This document shows positions 42,290-54,132 of a DNA stretch of 64,000 nucleotides, one piece after another; positions within the stretch are counted from its first letter, which is position 1; each line of letters begins with the position of its first letter. The position numbers were made by a program, and so were the translations under genes. The notes under the pieces are model-generated. The model was not told the origin of the DNA. It worked only from the letters and a program-made list of their open reading frames with translations, and made no database searches. Origin of the DNA: Dillenia suffruticosa (Eukaryota; Streptophyta; Magnoliopsida; Dilleniales; Dilleniaceae); the NCBI GenBank assembly GCA_033439265.1, contig JAVTVX010000034.1:11997001-12061000 (forward strand), in the 5' to 3' direction.

Positions 42290-44880
42290 TCAAAATACAC
42301 ATAAACCCAATGATTCCATATGTCTCACAAAGGAATCTCTTGCAATGAGTTTGGTAAAAAGATTAGCCACCATATTGTGTGTAAAATTGTACTTAATCGC
42401 TACTATACCCTTCTCGATGATATCTCTCACAAAATGGTATCCAATATCAATGTATTTGGTTTTATTATGATATTTAGGGTCTCGAGTATAGGCAATGGTA
42501 TTCTGATTATCATAATAAATCGTCACTGATCTCTCACTTTCTGTCACAATCTCTGAATCGTCCAGAAATCTCCAAAACCAAAACTGCCACTGAGTATGCT
42601 ACAAACTCAACATTTATCGTAGATAGAGATACATAGATTTAGTTCTTGCTTCCCCAAGATATGACACCATTATTGAATAAGATAGTAAAAACTAATGTCG
42701 ACCCCAGTCGACATCTGAATACCCAACGAGATACAAATCATCTCCTCCATAATACAAAGAGAGGTCCGTAATTCTCTTAAGATATCTCAAAATCCTTTAA
42801 ACTGCTCTCTAGTGACCCCTTCCAGGATTCGATTAATACCTACTCATCAAATCAACTACAAAATAAATGTTTGGTTGTGTACATTTCATTGCATACACTA
42901 GACTACTCATTGCACTGGTATAAGGAATTCTATTCATCTCCCTTATTTTTTTTTATGAATTTTAGGGTATATGTTAAGATTCGGGTCTTTACCTTTAACG
43001 ACTGGAGTATCTGTTGGATTATAATCGTTCAACTCGAAATGCTCCAGAATTTTCTTGATCTAAGACTCTTGTGAAAGAGTCAACATCCTTCTCAAGTGAT
43101 CCATTTGGATCCAAACTCTGAGAATGAACTAAACCTTACCTATATCCTTCAAATCAAAACTCAGTAATAACTATATTTTAATGGTCATCAGATACTTTCT
43201 GTTGTTTTTGACCAACAGAATATCACCCACATATAAGAACATGATCATAAAAGCGTCACTAGAATGTTTTAAGTACACGCAATGATCTTTCTCGATCATC
43301 ACAAACCCATAAAATATCACCCGTGAAATCTCAGGTGCCACTGCCAGGATGATTGTTTAAGGCCGTATATTGACTTTCGAAATCGACAGACCTAATTCTC
43401 CTAACCTTTTAGAATAAACCCAGAGAGTTGTTCTATATAGATCTCCTCACCCAAACTTCTGTTAAAGAAGGTAGTTTTACATCCATCTGGTGTAATTCTA
43501 AATTCATGTTCACGACAATCACTAAAAGTAAACGGATAGAGATAAATTTAACTATCAGGGAGAAAACCTCCTCGTAGTCCACGCCCTTAGTTTAAGTGTA
43601 ACCCTTGACTACCAGACGGAGTTTATTCCTCTCCATCAATCCGTCAAACTTTCTCTTGACCTTGACCTTGAGAGACAACTTGTTCCCAATAGTCCTTCTG
43701 CCCTCAAGCAAATCAACTAGGTCGTAGACCCCGTTGATTCACATCGACTCATTCTCTTCATCTATAGCCTTCAACAAATGGTTTTTCGCAGAACTCTCGA
43801 GAGTCTCTCAGACTGCTTTAGATTCATTATTATCCTCAAAAATCACAATGAGGGTCATACCCTCAATCAAGAAGCGACATTTAAGTATGTGTCCTCGATA
43901 CTCTTACGAGGAGAGAGAACCTCTCCATCTCTAAATGGATTGCTCCCACTAGGAACAATATTCGTAATGGGTTCTTGGATCCCGCCGCTGGACTCACCTG
44001 AGCCACTAAGCTCATCCATCTTATAAAAAGTAAAGTCCCGATCGATTTCACTTCTCCTAGAGAAATCGTTCTCAAGGAATGTGGCATCACAATATTCAAT
44101 TTCAATGATAGTGTTGTCCTTATACACACCTAACAATACTTACCCTTTGGAGTATTCTGAATATCTTATAAAGATGCACTCATTTCCTTACAGGTCTAAC
44201 TTGTCGATGGATATAAGGAATCGTGATCATATGCGACACAATCCCATAACCTCAAATGGCTAAAGTTAGACTACCTCCTTATGCAAAGCTCATATGGGAT
44301 ACTGACTGTGGACTTGAATAAAACACGGTTGAGGATATAGGGTGCAGTTAATAAAGCATCTCCCCAATAGGAATAAGGAAATTGTTTTGCGCCATCATGG
44401 GCCTCAACATCTCCAACAAAATCTTATTTCTTCTCTCAGCTACTCTATTCTATTGAGGAGTAGCAGAAATAGTCATCTGTCTCGTAATACCTTTCTTGAA
44501 AGCGAGCTCTCTAAATAGTTCTGACAAATACTCGCACCCCCTGATTGGTTTTAAGAGTCTTTACTTTCAGATCTAACTAATTCTCAATTTCGCTAATAAA
44601 CCTCATGAAATATTCTAATGCCACGGACTTGTATGAGATTAGATAAACGTAAACGAGACGCGTGTAATCGACTATGAACATAATAAAATAGACAACTCTA
44701 TTTGGGTCTCTCATGCTCATAGAGCCACAAATATCGAAGTGAAACAACTGCAATGGAGTCTCAACTCTCATTGCATTGTTAAATGGCTTTCTTGTAACTT
44801 TACCAACTAGGCAAAACTCATATACGAACAACTCGAACCGGTTAGCAGGCCCAACAAACAACTCATTCCTATAGCACAAT
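42290..44880 (-). pseudogene. Copia-D integrase, RT and RNase H
   Basis: The GAG-pre-integrase/integrase start (EFCLVGKVTRKPFNNAMR, FHFDICGSMSMRDP) is at 44820-44690. The linker with YKMDELSGSGESSGG is at 44030-43970. RT blocks NKLSLKVKVKRKFDG and VDYEEVFS lie at 43690-43570. RSLVYAMKCTQPN-like text is near 42900, and YSDVDWG-like RNase H text near 42710. The C-terminus (YYDNQNTIAYTRDPKYHNKT, MVANLFTKLIARDSF) is at 42515-42320. Stops are frequent in RT; it cannot be functional. Confidence 0.8.
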
Positions 44881-44919
44881 TGTTACAATACAAGCGTTTG
44901 CTGCATTTTCTCTATCAAA

Positions 44920-45635
44920 AAATTATGGAGATTCTGTTTGGTGTGATGCGGTTCTAATAAAATTTTGAACATTCTGTCTAGAAGACCTTGGTAATATGAT
45001 CGGAGAGTAATTCATGATGGATACAAGAATACTTATTCTTTTTTCAAGGATGGAGAAAAGATAGTATTGGGACCATGCAAGATGGAGAACTCTCCCAAGC
45101 CTTCTCCAAGCAAAGGAAACATTCGACAATGGGATCTCCAATTAGTTCAGGCTGAGTTCACTTACAATCGCTCTCAAAGTCAAAATACTAGGCGAAGTCC
45201 TTTTGAAGTGGTATATAGGATCAATCCTATTAGTTAATGGACTTAGGCCCACTCCCAATCACTCATTCCTATAGTGGAGACACTAAAAAAGGCTGAAGCA
45301 CATTAAGAAACTTCATGAATAGGTCGTGAGAAAATTAACAAGCAAAATTTGAAGTACAGGAAACAAGGGAACAAATTTTGAAAGGCAACTGCATTCAAGA
45401 AAGGAGATCTCGTATGGATCCATCTTAGAAAATATAGGTTTCCTCCTGGACATTTTGGAAACTAAAACTTAGAGATGACGTCCTTTTCGAGTTTTGAAGA
45501 GGACCAGAATGTTTACAAATCGAGCTCCCAAAAGATTATGAAATATCTTCCACATTCAATATCACCGATCTCTCTCCTTAGATTGATGATGCTGAACCCA
45601 ACTTTAAGGCAAGTTCGCACCCAACCAGGGGAGAT
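44920..45635 (+). pseudogene. Ty3/gypsy pol fragment with internal deletion
   Basis: The plus-strand reading gives the protease-to-RT linker (DSVWCDAV, RRPW, YDRRVIHDGYKNTYSFFKDG, VLGPCKMENSPKPSPSKGN) at 44930-45125. It then jumps directly to the integrase C-terminus: QWDLQLVQAEFTYNRSQS and RSPFEVVYRINPIS at 45128-45236, then KKGDLVWIHLRKYRFPPGHF at 45396-45460 and ELPKDYEISSTFNITDLS at 45525-45580. RT, RNase H and most of integrase (about 2.5 kb normally) are gone. Stops occur after the jump. A polypurine tract (AACCAGGGGAGAT) at 45623-45635 ends it. Confidence 0.78.
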
Positions 45636-47021
45636 TGATGTAGAATAATTGTGTGCCATTTAATGCATCCTCAGCTATAGTTGGACAATTATTTGAGCAT
45701 TTAAATGTGTCTGAATAAGACTCTTTGGAAGGGCTTATGGATATAGTTTCCAATGAATCATGTCTTAAATAATTTAGAGTCTTCTCGAGGTGGTAATAAT
45801 TAAATTCAAGTGTTTTCATGTGTTTCACTCTCTTCCTTGTATTAGGAGTTAATAACGTGGGAACATGATCGGTCTCTATCTCTACTATGTAAAGACTTTC
45901 TTGTAACCATTGGAAAGCAGAGTGAGTTAATAATAATATTTGATTTCTTTCCAAGAGAGTTTTCTCTTATACTTCCTAACATTGGGTGGGTTCCTCACGT
46001 AAAGAAGTAGTCTAACCTTGTATCATGATTGACAATCAGTGGACTATAATGGATGATTGCCACATACCTGCATATCCAGATATAAACAATACGTTAGTGG
46101 AGATTTCCATTTTTGATCCTCTCAAAATTCACCCCTAAATTTTGTCCCCAAAATATTTCCCCTTAAAACATTTCAAAAGCATACATGAGAGAAAGTAGAG
46201 GTAATCGGGTATGCATAAGCAAAGAAACCTACGTTAGATCAGGCAAGAAATGAGGCACCCACAAAAGGGGGAAAGAGAGGGTGCCTTTCTTTCTTTATAA
46301 TTTCATGATCAACGACTTCTGAACAAACATATCCTCTTGCATTTTTTGGTTTGGGGGATTTTACAACATAGAATTGAAATTGGCATGCAAGCTGGGTTGA
46401 AGTTTACATACTAGGAGTTAAGAACTACAACAACAAATGGATTACTTGGAGGAGAGAGAAAAGAGCGGGCAGGGTGTAGTCACGCAGTAAAGAAAGCATA
46501 ACTATATGCATGAGCAATTTCATGAATCATAATTTTTACTACTGCAAATTGAGTTAAGAGAGAAAAAAAGAGAGTGCTGGAAATGAAAAGAAGATGGCAT
46601 TCTGGACATATAACCTAGCCCATAATGGACCAACTCTCTGCCCAAAAAAGACCAAAGAAACAAGTTGACGTGAAGTAAAATCAAATCGACTTGACAAGTT
46701 GATAAGTCGAATCATGAAAAACATGGATCAACCTATGGAGTCCACAGGCCACTGGTCATGAGCCACACCACAACCTACAAGCCACCAGGTTGACCTGTGA
46801 AGGCATCAGGTCAACCTCCACAGGCCACGAGCCATAGCCACAACCCACGAGCCACAGGTCACGAGCCAAACCATGACACAGGGTACAGGCCAGGGGCAAT
46901 CAGTGCATTTCCCACGTAACCGCCAGATAAACCAGCCATTAAAAGGAATCCCAACGGCTTTTTGTTTGTGAGTGACGACTACTTGGGAGTCTTAGGTTAT
47001 AAATAGAAGTGTCTTTAAAGT
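45636..47021 (+). repeat. Gypsy 3' LTR, part upstream of the Copia-E insertion
   Basis: It begins TGATGTAGAATAATTG just after the polypurine tract. It includes, at 46720-46880, an irregular minisatellite of CCACAGGCCA/CCACGAGCCA words and, at 46998-47006, a TATA box. Copia-E interrupts it. The remainder should lie after 54508, but its end was not recognised. Confidence 0.55.
46998..47006 (+). promoter_or_regulatory. TATA box of the Gypsy LTR
   Basis: TATAAATAG at the expected distance (about 1.36 kb) into the LTR. Copia-E inserted 15 bp downstream, close to the likely start of transcription. Confidence 0.55.
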
Positions 47022-47397
47022 TGTAAGTTATGGGGGTAACGGGTCCGGTCGCCCATGTGGGTTTGACCCAAACCCATTTCCCTTTTGAATTTTCAAAAGA
47101 AGGAAAGGAAGGGAGTGATTTTTTAAGAGAAAAACCAACTCCAACTCCCTAATAACCATCCATCCCATCCATGGTGCTCTTGAAGGTTGAGAGAGAATAT
47201 GAAAATTGTGAGGAAGAAGATAGATCTACACCATAATTCCATCCCATCAAAAAGACTCTTGGATTGTGAATGAAAAAGGAGATTGATCCATTTGTGACAT
47301 TTTTCGGACCCGTACATTGAAAAGGTTAGTGATCCGACCCTAAATCTTGGGACATTAAATATTTATTTCACTGTAAATGCATAAGAGAATGCTTTCA
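47022..47397 (+). repeat. 5' LTR of Copia-E
   Basis: 376 bp, TGTAAGTTATGG...GCTTTCA, colinear with 54133-54508 without gaps. Confidence 0.95.
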
Positions 47398-47398
47398 T

Positions 47399-47410
47399 TG
47401 GTATCAGAGT
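47399..47410 (+). promoter_or_regulatory. Primer-binding site of Copia-E
   Basis: TGGTATCAGAGT, eleven of twelve bases matching the initiator tRNA-Met site, one base after the LTR. Confidence 0.88.
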
Positions 47411-49042
47411 ATGATTTAGGGTGTTTCCTATTTTTTGATATATTTTTGAGTTTCATTTTTCTTTAAAAAATTGAAAATAGTAACTTTGATTATAGACCAC
47501 AAAATGCTTTGAAATTTGAAAGGTAGAGTATCCGTGATGTTAGGAATTGATCTGCAAAGTTTCATGCATGGCTGTTATGTATTTTTGGAGAAAAATGAAA
47601 GCCTAGTCGAAAATAAAAATGCTAATATCTATTTGCATTATAGGTTTCATGATTTAATACTTTTATGGTTAAATTCCCCAAAAAAAATCCTTTCCAACCA
47701 TATAAAGAACATGCAAAATGGTTCAGAGATGAATGAGATATGGTTTAGGGAAATTAGGGTTAAAATGCAAAAAAAAAAATTCTCCATGAAGAAGACGAAC
47801 TGACGTCAACAGTGACGTCAGCACAAGCCCACTCTCAGGCCATGGGTTGTGAAGCCCAAATGTCATGATCCAGACCTCAGATCAGAAAACTGACAGTATC
47901 ATTAGATTCAGAGACCCCAAAAATAAGAGGTAGGCAAAATCCGGTAGCCGAATTCCCCCGGGAAGGCAGCGCGTGGGCTTCACGCGTCGCCTGGGCAGGT
48001 GGGCAGGTCACCCACGCGCCGCCGCCGCCACCAAGTGGCGCATGAGTATAAATTGATTTGTACTCGTTGATTTAAGTATAAATTGTGAATGGTGTTTTAA
48101 AATTTTTTGGTTGGCTTCGTGTCCAATCTAATATTTATCCCATTTTAGAGATATGGTGAGAATCAGACGTACCCTTGCATATCTCTGGGGGAGATGCAGA
48201 GATGAGAGGACCCCGGAACATTTGGCAAAGTTATATATGATGTTGCATTATAAGATGAAAGCAACGCATACTTTGCCGTAACATTTGTGGGTTATGAGTC
48301 GAAAACGTTATGAACTTCGGCGTTTGGGTCACTGGTTTGGAGGCGACAAAGCCGAGATTAAAATTATAAGAAACTCCCTCTCTGATCATTTGGTTGGAAT
48401 GGCTGACAAAATATTAGAGGATAATAAGTGTCTCTACCTTAAGGATTTCAGACTAAAATTGCTTAAGATGTGATGAGTTAAGGAGATAGAAATTAAAATG
48501 AAAAGGGCGTTGTCTCAAAAGATCAATGACTCTACACCCCAAACTGTTAGGAGATTCACTCCGAGAGATAGACTTTCAGTTGGGATGGTCAATATGGTCA
48601 CTCGCATGTATATGGAAGATAAGAAAGATAAGAAAAAAGAAATATATTTTTTTTGTGCATAGGTATCTACTGTAATAAGAACAATGCCATGAACATATGA
48701 TGTAATTTTTTATATATATATATATGTCAACAATGTGCATACTTTGTATATTTATGCGAGCATATGAAGAGATATGTTTTAAATTCATATGATTTTTAGT
48801 AGGAGTTTTTAGGTTGGTAGAATTTAAGTAATTCTCACCTAATACTGAAAGAATTTTGCTACTTTGAAATCAAATTTACGATAATCAAGCATTTGGATAA
48901 TGGATGATGATTGGGAACTTAGTAATCTTTCGAGTTTACACCTTATATTCGTTTATGATAAATTTATTAGATTTCATGTACAAAATTATATGAATGAATG
49001 AGCATGAATACTTATAATAATCTCTCTTTGAAAACCTAGACC
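47411..49042 (+). other. Leader of Copia-E
   Basis: A 1.6-kb leader. It holds an open frame of 95 codons (47516-47803) without recognisable similarity, a GC-rich block (47940-48045, GCGTGGGCTTCACGCG and CGCCGCCGCCGCC), the interrupted basic frame at 48153-48662, and a (TA)n tract near 48711-48724. Confidence 0.6.
48153..48662 (+). pseudogene. Unrecognised basic reading frame in the Copia-E leader
   Basis: From ATG at 48153 one frame runs 169 codons to TAG at 48660-48662, interrupted only by TAA (48279-48281) and the adjacent pair TGA TGA (48471-48476). Each could come from a C-to-T change (CAA, CGA, CGA). The predicted product is Lys/Arg-rich with blocks such as RTPEHLAKLYMMLHYKMK, RLGHWFGGDKAEIKIIRNS and QTVRRFTPRDRLSVGM. 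I do not recognise it. It lies on the sense strand about 380 bp before gag. It could be an element-specific accessory gene, a captured host fragment, or a chance frame. If the TGA pair is original, the frame is 106 codons with one stop. Confidence 0.4.
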
Positions 49043-52000
49043 ATCGCATCGAAATCAATAATAGCAGATTTGAATAAAGGTGATAAGTTTAATGGCGGCA
49101 ATTATGACATTTGGCGCCACAAGATATGGTATGTGCTGGAAGAGTAGGATGCCTTAGAGGGTATCAACCATATCATGCAAGACCCTAGAATTGGAAACAC
49201 TACTCAACAGAGAAGAGATCAAGAAGCTTACCAGGAGTGGAAGAAGAAAAATTCCACTGCACGTGGCATTCTGGTTAGTTCTATAGTTGATGATCTCATA
49301 CATGAATGTGAGCAATTCCCTACTACTCATGACATATGGGTATACCTAAGAGAGAAGTATGGAGGTACTAGTGTGACCCGTCTGAGACAGTTGACTATCA
49401 AGTTTAACACATACAAAAAGAAGTTTGATCACAATATCAAACTACACCTCAGAACTATGTCAAACATGATAAGGGAATTGAAGTCAGCAAGTCATGTTTT
49501 ATCTGATAAGCAACAGGTTCAAGCTTTAATCCAATCCCTTCCAAATCAGTGGGAGCACTTGAAGGTCAATCTGACTCACAATGATAGTATTAAGACTTTC
49601 GCTGATGCTGCTCGCCACGTAGAACTCGAAGATGAGCGGCTTGGTACTACAAAATCGATTTCTAATGCCTTTGTAGCTGAGTCAAGTTCCCAGAAAGTTA
49701 CGGGCTTTAAACGGAAAGGGAACAAGAACAAGGGCAAGAAAGGGAAGGACATTGCAGAAGGGTTTAAGAAGAGCAATTCCAACCGCAAGAACAAGCGCAA
49801 GCGGTTTTGGAAAAAGAAGGATAAGAGCAAACTGAAGTGCTACAATTGCAAAGCTCTTGATCATTTCGCTCGAGAATGTCCCGAGCTAAAAAAGGTAGCA
49901 CCTTGTAACGTTTCTCTAAGTGTTATATATGTCTCTAGCACTGTTTTACTTTCTGAATCATATTCTGTGTGGATTATAGACTCGGGAGCAACAGACCATG
50001 TGATAAGAGATCGAGAAGCGTTCGTGGACTTTCGTCGAGTTCCTCCTAGTGCAAGATGGATATATGTAGGAAACAATACAAGAGTAGAAGTCAAAGGGAT
50101 TGGCAATTGCAAATTAGAGTTACGAAGTGGTCAAACTCTAATCTTACATGATGTTCTCTTTGTACCGGAAATTCGACGAAATTTAGTCTCTGTTATTATT
50201 CTTCTTAAACTAGGCTATGACTTGAACTTTGCTCGTGATAGGGTTTGTATTTATAATAGTGGTGCGTTTTATGGTACTGGACATCTGTTAAATGGATTTC
50301 TTATTTTAGATTGTGACAGACAAATGTTTAACTATTATACTGATCGTTATATTTCGTTAAATATTTGTTCTTCTAGTAATGCTAATATAGATGATAAAGT
50401 ATGGCATGCTAGACTTGGTCACATAGGGCAGGACATGATAAATCGACTTCTAAAAATAAGACTATTGGGTTTGCTTACTAAAGTTGATTTATCGAATTGT
50501 GAATATTGTCTTGTTGGGAAGATGACTCGAAAACCTTTTGGAAAAGCCATGAGGGCTGAACTTCCATTACAATTGGTTCACTCTGACATTTGTGGTCCAA
50601 TGAATGTGAAAGTTAGGCATGGAGCGTCATATTTCATTACTTTTATTGATGATTTCACGCGTTTTGGTTATGTCAATTTGATTACTCACAAGTTTGAAGC
50701 ACTTGAGCGTTTTCGATGTTATATGAATGAAGTGGAGAATCAAATTGATAGAACGATTAAAGCCTTAAGGACAGATCAAGGGCGTGAATATCTATCAGAT
50801 CAGTTCAATGATCTGTGTACTGAAAAAAAATAATTAGACAATTGACTATTCCCCACACGCCTCAACAGAATGGTGTTGCTGAGAGGAGGAATAGGACGTT
50901 GTTGGAAATGACGAGATCTATGATGGCACAGGCTAACTTGCCAATTTCCTTTTGGGGAGATGCATTGTTAATTGCGACCTATACCTTAAATAGAGTGCCT
51001 TCAAAAATAGTACCCACAACACCGTACGAACTTTAGACTGGTAGGACACCAAGTCTGACTGATCCTAGACCTTGGGGATCGGCAGCATATGTTCATGACC
51101 CTTCTAATAAATTTGGAAAGCTTAGTCCCCAGGGGAAGAAATGTATCTTTATTAGATATTGTCATCAGTCAAAAGGTTATGTGTTCAACGGTGAAAGAGA
51201 AGATGGTATTGTAACTGAAATTGAATCACGAAATGTGACATTTTTGAAAAATGATTTTCCTAGTAAAGGTGATATAACAAAAGGAGAACCTTTGTTTGAA
51301 TTAAATAATTCAAATGATGGTTCCGTGCAGGATGGATCAAGGGAACTACGAGAAGTTGAATCCCTAGATAATCCCAGTGGAAGGGATTCAAATTCTAACA
51401 ATCCACCCGAATCGTCAATTCGGAAAAGTACTAGAAAAGATGTGCCCAAACGTCATTACGAAATTGAGGGGCACACTTTTATCATTTCTCCACAAGACGA
51501 GGATGAGTCGAAAAATATGAACGAGGATTTATCTTGTCCTGCCAAAGATGAGTGGATAAAAACAATGGAGGAAGAAATAGAGTCGATGGATTCCAACTAT
51601 GTTTGGGAACTGGTTGATCTTTTACCTGGGCGCAAACCTATTGGAAACAAATGGGTTCTTAAGGTTAAACGTAAAACTGATGGAACAATTAAGAGGTACA
51701 AATCTCGGTTGGTGGCAAAAGGTTATACCCAACAAGAGGATATTGATTATGAAGAAACATTTTCACCAGTAGTGAGATTTGCCTCTATTCGCCTATTGTT
51801 AGCTATTGTAGTCAATTTAGATTTAGAATTACATCAAATGTATGTGAAGACTACATTTCTCAACGGAGAACTTAAAGAAGAAATCTACATGAACAACCAG
51901 TAAGTTTCATAGTGAAAGGTCAAGAAAACAAAATTTGTAAATTGAATAGATCAATTTATGGCCTCAAACAGTCTTCAAGACAATGGTATTTGAGATTTCA

Positions 52001-53056
52001 TAGATCCGTAATCTCTTACGACTTTGTAATGATAGACGAAAACCATTGTGTTTACGTAAAAAAGTCCAATGATAAGTTTGTAATTCTAAGTCTGTATGTC
52101 GATGACATATTGTTAGCCGAAAATGATATGGAGTATGTCCTGAATATCAAAAGTTGGTTATCATCAAATTTTGAAATGAAGGACATGGGTGAAGTAGAGT
52201 ACATACTGGGTGTTAAGATCCACAGAGATCGTTCTAAGAGATTATTAGTCTTATCTCAAGAATCTTATATTAAAAAGATTTTGGAACGATTTAGGATGGA
52301 TAGCTGTAAACCTATTGATACTCCTGTGACTAAAGGCGAAGGTTTAAGTTTAGCAATGTACCCAAAGACCACTGAAGAAAAACATGAGATGTCAAAAGTA
52401 CCGTATTCCAGTGCTGTTGGGAGTCTGATGTATGCTATGATGTGTACTCGCCCTGACATCTGCTATGCCGTGGGTTTGGTCAGCAGGTATCAATCCAATC
52501 CAAGTAAAGGTCACTGGACAGCTGTGAAGAGGATTCTAAGATACCTGAAAGGAACTGCGAATTATTCCCTTTGTTATCAAGGAAATGATTTGTTATTGAG
52601 CGGATACACAGATGCTGATTGGGGTGGTGACTTAGATGAACGTAAGTCCACCTCAGGTTATGTTTTCTTGCTAAATAAAGGCGCAATCTCTTGGAGAAGT
52701 AAGAAACAAACATGTGTATCACTGTCGACGATGGAAGCAGAGTTTGTAGCTTGTGTTTTAGCAGTTCAGGAGTGTGTTTGGTTAAAACGATTTTTACAAC
52801 ATTTAGGGATCGTAAGCAACATAGTATTTATTATGATGATCAATTAGCTATCGCTTATACAAGATATCCTAAATATCATGGAAAAACCAAACATATTGAT
52901 ACGAAATTCAATTTTATTCGAGACATTGTTGAAAAGAGAGAGGTGACATTGAAGTATTTATCTACGCATTTAATGGTGGCTGATCCATTTACGAAACCAA
53001 TACCTAGAGATGTATTTCTGAAACATATAAAATCTCAAGAATTACGTAGAGTATAA
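49043..53056 (+). pseudogene. Copia-E gag-pol polyprotein
   Basis: The likely start at 49043 reads ATC instead of ATG; the frame continues SKSIIADLNKGDKFNGGNYD to a TAG at 49145, then is open to 50833. Domains in order: gag UBN2 (EWKKKNSTARGILVSSIVDD), CCHC knuckle CYNCKALDHFAREC (about 49837), protease IIDSGATDHV (about 49972, catalytic Asp intact), GAG-pre-integrase, and integrase (HSDICGPM, FIDDFTRFGYV, TDQGREYLSDQF, TPQQNGVAERRNR). An A-run at 50823-50830 shifts the frame. TAG at 51034 replaces Trp in YELWTG. RT (KWVLKVKRKTDG, ETFSPVVRF) breaks at about 51890, resumes with YVDDILL intact (about 52098), then RNase H (DADWGGDLDERKSTSGYVF, MEAEF). A final shift near 52800 precedes the tail MVADPFTKPIPRDVF ending at 53056. 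Confidence 0.92.
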
Positions 53057-54118
53057 TTTATGTATAAGCAATGAACGTGATGTAATGCTCATTATTATAT
53101 GACATTTGAATTTGTTTGCATTTGCGAGTTCTTATGTCTTGATTAAAAAGTATGTCGGACAAGTTTGGAAGATTGACTCTCTCACACGAGCAATTGCCTC
53201 TAATATCTATGTGATATGTAGAGATGAGACAAAATTAATTTTGGATAATTAACATAAATTAACCATCTTAGTACAGAACTAAGATGAGATTATCGTTGAT
53301 ATTTACTTATTTGATAATCGAAATGGATTTCCCATAATCCATTACACTTGTCTAGAAGTCAAGTGTGGTTCTCTCTTGGAAAAGTGATTTTTTGGAGGAT
53401 TTATAAGAAGAGAGAATCAAGTCAGTATCGTGATATACTTAAACTAAAACCTGTACGATGTATTATAATTTTGAAATAGACATACACTTCTAAATAAATA
53501 GAAAAGGCATTATAACACGTGTTCATACCACGTGTACTTTTGGTGATCCTATGGGTAATGAGTTGATAAATCCCTCTATCTCATTATGTGAGATCCAGAA
53601 GTTTGTAATTAACCTCATTTAATACCCTTAAAACTTTCGCCTGTTTCTTGAAAATTTATTTTAGTGTTGCTAGTTTAGCATGTAACCAATAAATCATGCT
53701 TGATTCGGTTTTGTGGTGCATGACTAGGAAAGCAGCTAAAATGAAGTGGAAAGATAATAGTGCGAAAGGAAGACTGTCTTAAAGTTTGTACGTAATTTTT
53801 GTATACACAGACTGGCCAGTTATGTTTTTAACTTGATATTCTGAAACATAATTGTGAATGAATAGTTGAGATGAGTCAAGTATGCTCTCGTTCATTAATA
53901 GAGGGATAAGAGGTATAGTGACTCTGTATATAGTAAAAAGAGGTCTGGGGTATAGCGAGACTTGATGTCCTCATAATATTAGATCTTGAACTGCTATATA
54001 TCCTTAAACGGTGTGTAGCTATGATCTCTTGATATACTCGCTGGTCATACGATCCATTTGTCTGTATGAAATGATGGTATATGGAAGTGATTGAGCAAAA
54101 TGTAGGTCTAACCCTCAT
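53057..54118 (+). other. 3' noncoding region of Copia-E
   Basis: Just over 1 kb without coding potential. It contains the shared block GATTGACTCTCTCACACGAG (53171-53190) and a possible stem CTCTA/TAGAG (53198-53223). The size and this block are common to Copia-A, -C and -D. Confidence 0.65.
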
Positions 54119-54132
54119 GTGCGAGTGGGAGA
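54119..54132 (+). promoter_or_regulatory. Polypurine tract of Copia-E
   Basis: GTGCGAGTGGGAGA directly before the 3' LTR, identical to that of Copia-C. Confidence 0.88.

Larger units (their letters stand above)
40043..44890 (-). mobile_element. Copia-D, 5'-truncated sibling of Copia-A
   Basis: On the minus strand it starts abruptly near 44890 in the GAG-pre-integrase domain and runs through integrase and RT/RNase H (to 42290), a 3' noncoding region with a 676-bp tandem duplication, and the 3' LTR (40518-40043). Gag, protease, primer site and 5' LTR are missing at a junction with Gypsy sequence. Confidence 0.82.

Noticed and set aside
49576-50112. Minus-strand frames under Copia-E gag
   Set aside because: They are antisense shadows of the Lys-rich gag region, giving Leu/Phe-rich translations with no family resemblance.
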